In this document: positions 41,246 through 48,239 of the stretch, in pieces | Layout: each line of letters begins with the position of its first letter | Position numbering within the stretch: position 1 is the first letter of the stretch | Assembly: GCA_902627745.1 (NCBI GenBank) | Contig: CACOKG010000005.1 | Coordinates: forward strand, 1 to 48,823 | From: an uncultured Pelagibacteraceae bacterium | GTDB lineage: Bacteria; Pseudomonadota; Alphaproteobacteria; Pelagibacterales; Pelagibacteraceae | Direction of reading: 5' to 3' | DNA length: 48,823 bases | Program-made: the position numbers and the translations under genes | Notes under the pieces: model-generated | Seen by the model: only the letters and a program-made list of their open reading frames with translations | Told to the model about the DNA's origin: nothing | Databases searched by the model: none

Positions 41246-42256
41246 ATGTTAAAAAAATTATCTTTATATTTAACTTCATTAGTTTTTGTTTTTACTACTA
41301 TTGGTTCTGCTTATGCGGTTACGTTAAAAGCAAGCCACCAATGGCCTGGTACTCCAAGAGCTGATGGATCTTTTGATCCACGTCATGAAATGGTTCAAAT
41401 CATTGCTGACGAGGTTAAAAAAGCAAATGTTGGAATAGATATTAGAATTTATCCAGCTAAATCATTATATAAACCGAAAGAGCAGTGGAAACCGATGACA
41501 ACTGGTCAATTAGATATTTCCGCTTTCCCATTAGCGTATGCTTCTAAATTCCATCCAGAATTTGATGCAACTTTAATGCCAGGAACAGTAAAAAATCATG
41601 ATCATGCATTAAGATTTAACAAAGGTCCAATGATGACTGAAATTAAAAAAATCATTAATGACGCTGGTGTTGTAGTTTTATCTGATGCTTGGTTAGGTGG
41701 TGGTTTTGCTTCAAAAACAAAATGTATTAAAAATCCTAGCGACGCAAAAGGACAAGTGATGAGAGCTGCTGGTAAAGCATTTAACCAAATGCTAGAAGCT
41801 GCAGGAGCAGGTATACAAAGTATGCCATCATCTGAAATTTATACTGGTTTACAAACAGGTGTATTAACAGGCGCTAATACTAGTTCAGGAAGTTTTGTGA
41901 GTTACAAAATTTATGAACAGGTTTCATGCGCAACACCTCCAGGAAAATTTGGATTATGGTTTATGTATGAGCCAATTCTGATGTCTAAAAAGTCTTTTGA
42001 TGCTTTAAATTCTAAGCAACAAAAAGCTTTGATGAAAGCAGGAAAAGTTGCTGAAAAATACATGACAGCTCAGGTTGAAAACTTAGATAAAAAGTTTGAA
42101 GAAGCTTATAAAGCTGCAGGTGTTAAATTAGTATACATGAATGAAAAAGATCATGCTGCGTGGGTAGAGATTGCAAAAAAATCATCTCACAAGGCATTTG
42201 CTGATAAAGTTCCAGGTGGCGATAAGCTTATGGAAATGGCTTTAGCAGTTAAATAA
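41246..42256 (+). CDS. dctP: TRAP transporter substrate-binding protein (DctP family)
   Basis: After a signal peptide (ending near SAYAVTLKA) comes a DctP-type fold: LKASHQWPGTPRADG, a middle KSLYKPKEQWKPMTTGQLDISAFPLAYAS, and the conserved carboxylate-binding region GQVMRAAGKAFNQMLEAAGA followed by SSEIYTGLQTGVLTG. The last parallels the conserved arginine/Asn region that binds organic acids. It delivers substrate to DctQM. Length 336 aa is normal. It is the first gene of the TRAP operon and followed by an intrinsic hairpin. Confidence 0.92.
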   Translation: MLKKLSLYLTSLVFVFTTIGSAYAVTLKASHQWPGTPRADGSFDPRHEMVQIIADEVKKANVGIDIRIYPAKSLYKPKEQWKPMTTGQLDISAFPLAYASKFHPEFDATLMPGTVKNHDHALRFNKGPMMTEIKKIINDAGVVVLSDAWLGGGFASKTKCIKNPSDAKGQVMRAAGKAFNQMLEAAGAGIQSMPSSEIYTGLQTGVLTGANTSSGSFVSYKIYEQVSCATPPGKFGLWFMYEPILMSKKSFDALNSKQQKALMKAGKVAEKYMTAQVENLDKKFEEAYKAAGVKLVYMNEKDHAAWVEIAKKSSHKAFADKVPGGDKLMEMALAVK

Positions 42257-42270
42257 AATAATATATAAAG

Positions 42271-42306
42271 AACCCCTATTTATTCTTATTAAATAGGGGT
42301 TTTTTT
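42271..42306 (+). terminator. Intrinsic terminator between dctP and dctQ
   Basis: AACCCCTATTTA and TAAATAGGGGTT form a perfect 12-base-pair stem with a 7-base loop, followed by T5 reaching the dctQ ATG at 42307. The second arm contains the only Shine-Dalgarno-like sequence of dctQ (AGGGG), so folding would also block its translation. Confidence 0.85.
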
Positions 42307-42801
42307 ATGAAAAAAAAATATCTTAAATTTTGTGATTTTATAGCAAAAGCGTGTGGTGCTTTTGCAGTATTAGCTTTACTTCTATCTATCCTAGTTATTG
42401 TGGAGTTAGTTTTTGAAAGATATTTTTTTCAAAGAGCAATTACATGGCAAACGGAACTTGTAACTATGTTGCTAGTTGCATCAACTTTTATAGGAAGTGT
42501 ATATGTACTAAGTGAAAAAGCCCATGTTAGTATGGAATGGATTTATGATTTCTTATCTAAAAAAAATATAATTCGCTTAAAAATTTTTACTTCCTTATTA
42601 AGCTTATTATTTTTCTTAATTTTATTTTATTTTGGATTTTTAATGGTAGAGGAAGCCTTTACAAAAAATTATTCAACTGGCACAGTTTGGGATCCACCAT
42701 TATGGATACCATACTCTTCAATGGCTTTAGGTGCCATACTAATGATTTTTCAATATATAGCTGAAATTATAAAACTCACTGACGATAAGGATTATAATTA
42801 A
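42307..42801 (+). CDS. dctQ: TRAP transporter small membrane subunit
   Basis: A four-helix inner-membrane protein of 164 aa, the usual size of DctQ/TRAP small subunits. The first helix and FERYFFQRAITWQTELVTMLLVASTFIGSVYVLSEKAHVSMEW are the DctQ hallmark. It connects the binding protein to the large subunit. Its start comes right after the terminator's T-run; its stop and the dctM start share one base (TAATGG). Confidence 0.9.
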   Translation: MKKKYLKFCDFIAKACGAFAVLALLLSILVIVELVFERYFFQRAITWQTELVTMLLVASTFIGSVYVLSEKAHVSMEWIYDFLSKKNIIRLKIFTSLLSLLFFLILFYFGFLMVEEAFTKNYSTGTVWDPPLWIPYSSMALGAILMIFQYIAEIIKLTDDKDYN

Positions 42802-44132
42802 TGGACCCATTAATAATAGCTTTAATCGTAGCAGTTTTTACCTTACTAGTCCTTTTTTCTGGAATCCCAATTGCTTTTGGTTTGAGTTTTGTATCAATAG
42901 TTCTCCTAGTATCATTTGAAGGTTTTCAAATGCTTGATGTTTTTGCGGAAACATTCTTTGCTGGATTAAATTCATTTGTTTTACTCTCAATTCCAATGTT
43001 TATTTTGATGGGAATGGCTGTTGCCAATTCTCCTGCAGGTAAAGATTTATATACAGGATTAGATAGATGGCTTTGGAGAGTTCCGGGTGGACTGGTTATT
43101 TCAAATATAGGAGCATGCTCAATATTTGCTGCATTAAGTGGATCAAGTCCTGCAACTTGTGCAGCCATTGGAACTATGGGAATACCCGAAATGAGAAAAA
43201 GAGGGTATTCAGATCAAATAGCTACAGGAACTATCGCAGCTGGTGGAACATTAGGAGTTTTAATTCCCCCAAGTATTGTCTTAATTGTTTATGGAATTGC
43301 AACCGGAACATCAATTGGAAGATTATTTTTATGTGGATTAGTACCAGGTTTCATGTTGGCAGGCATGTTTGCAATTTGGGCACTTATACATAGTTATTTT
43401 ATAGATAAAGATGCTGCAAAGGCTTTAAGAAACAGGGTAAAACCAACATTAAAAGAAAAACTTGAAGTATTACCAAGAATTCTTCCATTCCTTGCTATTA
43501 TTGTTGGGGTTTTATATGTTTTATATGGAGGGGTCGCAACTCCATCTGAGGCATCAGGGGTTGGTGCATTCTTAGTTTTTGTCTTGATAGCTGTTGTTTA
43601 TAAAATTTACCAGCCAAAAAAGATTTGGAACATTGTTAAAGTATCAATGAAGGAAAGTGTAATGATAATGTTTATTATTGCAGCCTCTTATCTTTTTGCA
43701 TTTACTCTTTCACAACTTTACGTAACTCAGTCTTTAGCTCAAAGTATGGTTGAGTTAAGTTCAAATAAGTGGGTTGTATTTATATTAATTAATATATTTC
43801 TTTTAATCGCTGGTTTCTTTTTACCTCCTGTTGCTGTGATTGTTATGACCTCTGCAATTTTGTTGCCCGTAATAACAACTTTAGGATTTGATCCTTATTG
43901 GTTTGCAATCGTATTTACTATCAATATGGAAATAGGATTGATAACTCCTCCTGTAGGATTAAATCTTTATATTATAAAGGGCATTACCCCAGATGTGAGT
44001 TTGTCTGAAATTTTAAAAGGTTCTATTCCTTTCATGATAATTATGGCATTGGCTATTTTAATTCTATGTATTTTTCCTGAAATTGTTACATGGTTACCTG
44101 ATAAAATCATGGGTAAAGCACTTGGATACTAA
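42801..44132 (+). CDS. dctM: TRAP transporter large membrane subunit
   Basis: A 443-aa protein of about twelve helices. VLLSIPMFILMGMAVANSPAGKDLY, SIFAALSGSSPATCAAIGTMGIPEM and GGTLGVLIPPSIVLIVYGIATGTSIGRLF are the DctM (TRAP large) core motifs, repeated in part as LLIAGFFLPPVAVIVMTSAILLPVI. It is the sodium-driven channel of the system. The 3' end overlaps the next gene, dusA. Confidence 0.95.
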   Translation: MDPLIIALIVAVFTLLVLFSGIPIAFGLSFVSIVLLVSFEGFQMLDVFAETFFAGLNSFVLLSIPMFILMGMAVANSPAGKDLYTGLDRWLWRVPGGLVISNIGACSIFAALSGSSPATCAAIGTMGIPEMRKRGYSDQIATGTIAAGGTLGVLIPPSIVLIVYGIATGTSIGRLFLCGLVPGFMLAGMFAIWALIHSYFIDKDAAKALRNRVKPTLKEKLEVLPRILPFLAIIVGVLYVLYGGVATPSEASGVGAFLVFVLIAVVYKIYQPKKIWNIVKVSMKESVMIMFIIAASYLFAFTLSQLYVTQSLAQSMVELSSNKWVVFILINIFLLIAGFFLPPVAVIVMTSAILLPVITTLGFDPYWFAIVFTINMEIGLITPPVGLNLYIIKGITPDVSLSEILKGSIPFMIIMALAILILCIFPEIVTWLPDKIMGKALGY

Positions 44133-45126
44133 AGAAAAAATTAACAGAAAAGTTTCAGTTGCACCAATGATGGATTGTACCGATAGGCACGATCGTTTTT
44201 TTTTAAGATTAATGAGCAAAAATGTAATGCTTTATACCGAGATGGTCGCTACAAAATCTGCAATTCATGGTGATAGAAATAAAATTTTATCATTTAGCCC
44301 AGAAGAAAAACCCTTAGCTTTACAGGTCGGCGGCTCTAATAAAAGAGAATTAGCAGAGGTTGCAAAAATTGCAGAGGACATAGGTTATGATGAAATAAAT
44401 ATTAATCTTGGTTGTCCAAGTAAAAAGGTTCAAAAAAATAAGTTTGGTGCATGTCTTATGAAAGAACCTGATTTAGTAGCAGAATGTATAAACTCAATGG
44501 TAAATTCTTGTAAAATACCAGTTACTGCTAAAACAAGAATAGGATTTGATCAAACAGAAAATTTTGATTACTTGCATAATTTTATATCAAAAATGAATTC
44601 TGCTGGATGCAATACTATTATTTTACATGCTCGAAAAGCTATACTTTCTGGATTGTCTCCAAAACAAAACTTAAATATTCCCAAATTAAATTACCAAATG
44701 GTTTACGATATAAAAAATAAAAATCCAAATTTAGAAATAATAATTAATGGGGGTATTTCTAAAATAGAAGAAATAAATAATCATTTAAAAAAATGTGATG
44801 GAGTAATGATTGGGAGATCTATATACCAAAATCCATATTCATTAGTAGAAATTGAAAAGGAAATATTTAAAACAAAAAATAACCCAACAAGAGAACAGGT
44901 TGTTGAAAAATTATTAGACTATTTAAAAAAAGAAGTAAATCTTGGAACTAAAGTAAACCATATAATGAGACATACGGTCGGTCTTTATCACGGTCAAGTT
45001 GGATCAAAAGATTGGAAAAGATATCTTAGCGACAATATGATGGCTCGTGACTCTGATTTTCAAAAAACAAAACACATAATGACAATCGTTCAAAATAATG
45101 AAAAAGCCAATCAAGCAAACTCGTAA
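44122..45126 (+). CDS. dusA: tRNA-dihydrouridine synthase A
   Basis: DusA reduces uridine 20/20a in tRNA with FMN and NADPH. RKVSVAPMMDCTDRHDRFFLRLMS, VGGSNKRELAEVAKIAEDIGYDEININLGCPSKKVQ, FGACLMKEPDLV (with the catalytic Cys region) and NGGISKIEEINNH are characteristic. The ORF track starts at 44083, but the protein normally begins only a few residues before the RKVSVAPMMD segment; I take the TTG at 44122, giving 334 aa and an 11-base overlap with dctM. The stop shares a base with the following permease gene. Confidence 0.92.
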   Translation: MDTKEKINRKVSVAPMMDCTDRHDRFFLRLMSKNVMLYTEMVATKSAIHGDRNKILSFSPEEKPLALQVGGSNKRELAEVAKIAEDIGYDEININLGCPSKKVQKNKFGACLMKEPDLVAECINSMVNSCKIPVTAKTRIGFDQTENFDYLHNFISKMNSAGCNTIILHARKAILSGLSPKQNLNIPKLNYQMVYDIKNKNPNLEIIINGGISKIEEINNHLKKCDGVMIGRSIYQNPYSLVEIEKEIFKTKNNPTREQVVEKLLDYLKKEVNLGTKVNHIMRHTVGLYHGQVGSKDWKRYLSDNMMARDSDFQKTKHIMTIVQNNEKANQANS

Positions 45127-45962
45127 TGGAAATTTTAAATTTTAGTGAAATGTTTAACCTTTTGATCGTCTTAGGCATAGCTGCTGCAGTGGCAGGTTTT
45201 ATGGCCGGTTTACTGGGTGTTGGTGGTGGTATTATTATGGTTCCAGCCTTATATTATGCGTTTACTGTATTAGATTTTGATATTGTTACTAGAATGCATT
45301 TATCCGTTGGTACTTCATTAGCAATAATAATCCCCACATCAATTATATCGACAAAAACTCACATGGAATACGATGCAGTAGATTTTAAGATGGTAAAATC
45401 TTTTGGAATTTTTATCTTGATCGGTGTTATTGCTGGAACTTTTTTAGCTGTAAATCTAAAAACACCTGCTCTTGTTTTATTTTTTTCAATTTTTGCATTT
45501 ATGGTAGGGCTTTTTTTTATTTTCTTAAGAGAGAAACTTGTCGATAATCCAAAAAAAATATCTGATTTTATTAAAAATACCTCTGGGGTTATAATTGGAT
45601 TTATATCTGTGCCTCTAGGAATAGGCGGTGGTTCATTGATGGTGCCTTTTATGAGAACATTTGGTTATGATATAAGAAAATCTATTGGCACAGCTGCTGC
45701 GGTTGGATTTTTAATTGCTATAACTGGCACAACTACCATGATAATGGGGGGCAAAATCATCGATAATGTTAACACTCCTTATAGTTTGGGTTACATAAAC
45801 TTACTTGGTTTCATAGTTTTTGTTCCTGTAACAATGATAATGGCAAGACTGGGTGCAAAAGCTGTTTACAAGATTGATAAAAAACTATTGAGTAAAATAT
45901 TCGGAACTTTTTTAATATTGGTATCTATAAGATCTTTTCTTGAATATCTGTCGATTAACTAA
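45126..45962 (+). CDS. TauE/SafE (TSUP) family membrane permease
   Basis: An eight-helix membrane protein of 278 aa with the paired signatures GFMAGLLGVGGGIIMVPAL (near residue 25) and GFISVPLGIGGGSLMVPFM (about residue 155). TSUP proteins include TauE/TsuA-type exporters and importers of sulfite, sulfonates or thiosulfate. Because the window also has a sulfonate-degradation island, a sulfite exporter is attractive but the genes are 30 kb apart. It starts one base after dusA ends on the same strand. Confidence 0.9.
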   Translation: MEILNFSEMFNLLIVLGIAAAVAGFMAGLLGVGGGIIMVPALYYAFTVLDFDIVTRMHLSVGTSLAIIIPTSIISTKTHMEYDAVDFKMVKSFGIFILIGVIAGTFLAVNLKTPALVLFFSIFAFMVGLFFIFLREKLVDNPKKISDFIKNTSGVIIGFISVPLGIGGGSLMVPFMRTFGYDIRKSIGTAAAVGFLIAITGTTTMIMGGKIIDNVNTPYSLGYINLLGFIVFVPVTMIMARLGAKAVYKIDKKLLSKIFGTFLILVSIRSFLEYLSIN

Positions 45963-45971
45963 AACCCTTAT

Positions 45972-46175
45972 CTATTGATTAGTTCCCCATTTTACTCTAT
46001 TCCAAACCCTTTCATGAAAATAGTAAAAGAAAAGTGGAATAATTGAACCAAACCCCAGTATACTTGCTCCTTTAAATGTGCCTGTGAATATATATCCAAA
46101 TATCATCCAATATATAAAAATTAACAACCTCCAGGAAAATGTTTTTGCAACCGATCTAATTTTTTTATCTGCCAT
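45972..46175 (-). CDS. DUF2061 small membrane protein
   Basis: A 67-residue protein with two short hydrophobic helices. RSVAKTFSWRLLIFIYWMIFGYIFTG and FFYYFHERVWNRVKWG are the characteristic N- and C-terminal motifs of DUF2061, which I recognise by these words. Function unknown. It points toward the TSUP gene with 9 bases between stops. Upstream, a 152-base AT-rich gap separates it from the next gene; no clear signals are visible there. Confidence 0.82.
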   Translation of the reverse strand: MADKKIRSVAKTFSWRLLIFIYWMIFGYIFTGTFKGASILGFGSIIPLFFYYFHERVWNRVKWGTNQ

Positions 46176-46327
46176 ATTGATATTTTATATAGGAAATTAG
46201 ATAAAGAATGAATATTAAATATTCATTAAAATAGAATATTATAAAAAACTTAAGTATTCGGATCTTATTTGAAATTGGGACAATTTTTATATTTAGATAT
46301 TTTAGTTTATAATTTATTAAATAAATA

Positions 46328-46978
46328 ATGAGAGAAATTATCAAAAGTGTTAAACAAAAACTTGTAGCTAAATATTTAAAAGATAGCTCCATAGAAAACT
46401 ACTCAAAGAAAGCTAAAAAATTTAAACCGAGAATAAAAGCAAGAATTAGGAAAAATAAACAACTTATAGGTAAAAATATTGGTAATTTTTTTGATTGGAT
46501 TAAAGGTGCAGAGTTAGTTGAATTAAAAGAGTGTAATACTAAAGAAGATCCTGTAAGGCCAGAACTTAATAATAATTTCAGAAGAAGTTTTGGAAGAAAA
46601 ATTTTCGGAGTGAAGTATAAAGGAGAAATTCACGCAGTAATGTGTTTTGCTTATACTAATGAAATACCAAAGTCAGTAGAGGAGCTAGATATTATGAGTC
46701 AAGATGCTCACTTACAAAGTACCTTGAGAGGACAGAATGTAGGAAAAATTGCAATTGCCTATACGGTTTGGTCGAAAAAAAAGGGTGGTGGTAAATTAAT
46801 TGTCAAAGAGGTATTTAACAAAATAAAAAAATCAAATCATCTTAATAGATTAGTTACTTTGTCTCCTTTAACAGACATGGCTTATAAATTTCATATAAAA
46901 AATGGCGCTAAGTTAATTAATGTAAATGAAACAACTCAAAATTTTGAATATAAAGTTATAAAGAGTAAAAAGTACTAA
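46328..46978 (+). CDS. Hypothetical protein, possible GNAT-like fold
   Basis: A basic protein of 216 aa. Residues 8-17 (VKQKLVAKYL) match the small protein at 15584 (VKEKLIARYL) at the same positions. The middle GRKIFGVKYKGEIHAVMCFAYTNEIPKSVEEL and the end RLVTLSPLTDMAYKFHIKNGAKLI have the rhythm of an acetyltransferase, with beta strands followed by a helix and a final A-FHxKNGA motif, but a convincing acetyl-CoA loop is not visible. The assignment is a guess; phage-like hypothetical proteins would be the other thing to test. A clear terminator follows the gene. Confidence 0.6.
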   Translation: MREIIKSVKQKLVAKYLKDSSIENYSKKAKKFKPRIKARIRKNKQLIGKNIGNFFDWIKGAELVELKECNTKEDPVRPELNNNFRRSFGRKIFGVKYKGEIHAVMCFAYTNEIPKSVEELDIMSQDAHLQSTLRGQNVGKIAIAYTVWSKKKGGGKLIVKEVFNKIKKSNHLNRLVTLSPLTDMAYKFHIKNGAKLINVNETTQNFEYKVIKSKKY

Positions 46979-46985
46979 AAAAAAA

Positions 46986-47013
46986 GGGTGGCTTCAGTCT
47001 CCCTCTACCACCC
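46986..47013 (+). other. Short hairpin after the GNAT-like gene
   Basis: GGGTGG (46986-46991) pairs with CCACCC (47008-47013) around a 16-base loop. Among the few GC-rich stretches in this AT-rich window, it starts 7 bases after the gene's stop and is followed 14 bases later by a second hairpin with a T-run. It may strengthen termination or be part of a small RNA. Confidence 0.45.
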
Positions 47014-47027
47014 ATAATTAATAATTA

Positions 47028-47061
47028 TTTGATTCTTCTAACGAATCAAAATATTTTTTTT
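47028..47061 (+). terminator. Intrinsic terminator after the GNAT-like gene
   Basis: TTTGATTC pairs with GAATCAAA around a 7-base loop, followed by A-T-A and eight T. It is the plus-strand terminator of the gene at 46328. The rest of the 174-base gap is AT-rich with no other clear signal. Confidence 0.75.
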
Positions 47062-47152
47062 AAAAAAGGATATATAATTGTGCACGTATAAATTGAAATG
47101 AATAAGAAATCTCAATTTAAACACATGGTTTATATTTAAAATAATTCAAATA

Positions 47153-48235
47153 ATGTTACCTTTTAAAATGGCTTTAAAAAAAAGGGATAATAATAAATCT
47201 AAAGGTCAAAATAATAAAAAGGGTAAATTTGATATGAACCCATTTGATTTCATTGAACAAAGTAAAAATAAATTAGAGAATTTTTATAAAAAACTCCAAA
47301 AAGAAAGAGCAACTAGTAAAAAAAGATCGGAAAAGCAAAGAATTATTAATGATAAAAGAGAGCTAGAGGTACAAAAAAAACAAGCTCAAAGAGAAAAGGA
47401 AGAGAAAATAAAAGAGGAAAAAAAACAAATTCTTGAACAAAGAAGACTGATTATTGAAAATGAAAAGCAAATTAAAAAAAATGAGGAAAAAAGAAAAAAG
47501 CTCGAAGCTAAAAGAATATTCATTGAAGAACAAAAAATTAAAGATGAGGAAGCTAGAAAAATAAGAGAGGATGCTAGAAAGATTAGAGAGGAAGAGCTTA
47601 GATTGAGAATGCTAGAGAGACAAAGGGTTCGAGAAGAAAAGATAAAAGCAAAAGAACAAGCTTTAAAAGAAAAGGAAATAAAAGCACAACAATTAAGAGA
47701 GGAAAGAGAGAGAGAGAGACAAGAACAGATTAGATTTAATGAAATTGAGAGACAAAAAAGATTAGAGGAGGAGCAAAGAACACGAGAAGCAGCTAAAAAA
47801 TTAAAATATGAAGAAGAAAAACTGAAAGAGTCAGAATTAAGATTAAAAGAGATCGAAAATGAGAGACAAAAAGAGATAGAAAGACAAATCTTAAAAGAAC
47901 AAGCTGAACAAAGAGTTAAAGAAGAAGAATTAAGACTTAAAGAAGAAAAAATAAAAGCCGAGGAAGAAGAGAGATATGCCCGACAAAAAGAAGAATATGA
48001 AAGAGCAGAGGAACTAAGAAAAGAAGCTGAGGAACAAAAAAGAATAGAAGAAGAAAAAGAACGAGAAACTAAACAAAAATTAGAGGAAGAACAAAGAATT
48101 CAAGAGGAACAGAGAAGATTGAGAGAGTGGGAAGAAAAATTTGATTTAGAGCAAAAAAAGAAGGAAGAAGAATTAATTAAAAAATTTTATAATGACAATT
48201 CTTCAAATAAAAATGAAAGTGAAGATAAAGAATGA
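47153..48235 (+). CDS. Lys/Glu/Arg-rich coiled-coil protein
   Basis: After a short start (LPFKMALKKRDNNKSK), which may instead begin at the second ATG (47168), nearly the whole 360 aa is charged alpha-helical sequence, with runs such as KQIKKNEEKRKKLEAKRI and EEELRLKEEKIKAEEEE that predict one long coiled coil. No Cys, Gly or Pro-rich domains appear; a poorly charged FDMNPFDFIEQSKNKLENFYKK segment lies near the N-terminus. It could be a structural filament or adaptor, similar in style to TolA-like rods but without a membrane segment. Family not recognised. Confidence 0.75.
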   Translation: MLPFKMALKKRDNNKSKGQNNKKGKFDMNPFDFIEQSKNKLENFYKKLQKERATSKKRSEKQRIINDKRELEVQKKQAQREKEEKIKEEKKQILEQRRLIIENEKQIKKNEEKRKKLEAKRIFIEEQKIKDEEARKIREDARKIREEELRLRMLERQRVREEKIKAKEQALKEKEIKAQQLREERERERQEQIRFNEIERQKRLEEEQRTREAAKKLKYEEEKLKESELRLKEIENERQKEIERQILKEQAEQRVKEEELRLKEEKIKAEEEERYARQKEEYERAEELRKEAEEQKRIEEEKERETKQKLEEEQRIQEEQRRLREWEEKFDLEQKKKEEELIKKFYNDNSSNKNESEDKE

Positions 48236-48239
48236 CTAG

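Noticed and set aside
43067-43393. 108-aa plus-strand ORF inside dctM
   Set aside because: Different frame of a strongly conserved transporter gene, with composition typical of a frame-shifted shadow.
44083-44121. Upstream TTG start of dusA
   Set aside because: It would add 13 residues encoded entirely within dctM that are not expected in DusA; the TTG at 44122 fits better.
46165-46392. 75-aa minus-strand ORF
   Set aside because: It overlaps the start of the plus-strand gene at 46328 and the DUF2061 gene, is composed of AT-rich low-complexity residues and has no recognisable pattern.
47153-48235. Direct DNA repeats (tandem repeat array) in the coiled-coil gene
   Set aside because: Repetition is at the level of K/E/R codon usage and heptads; no exact repeat unit is visible.
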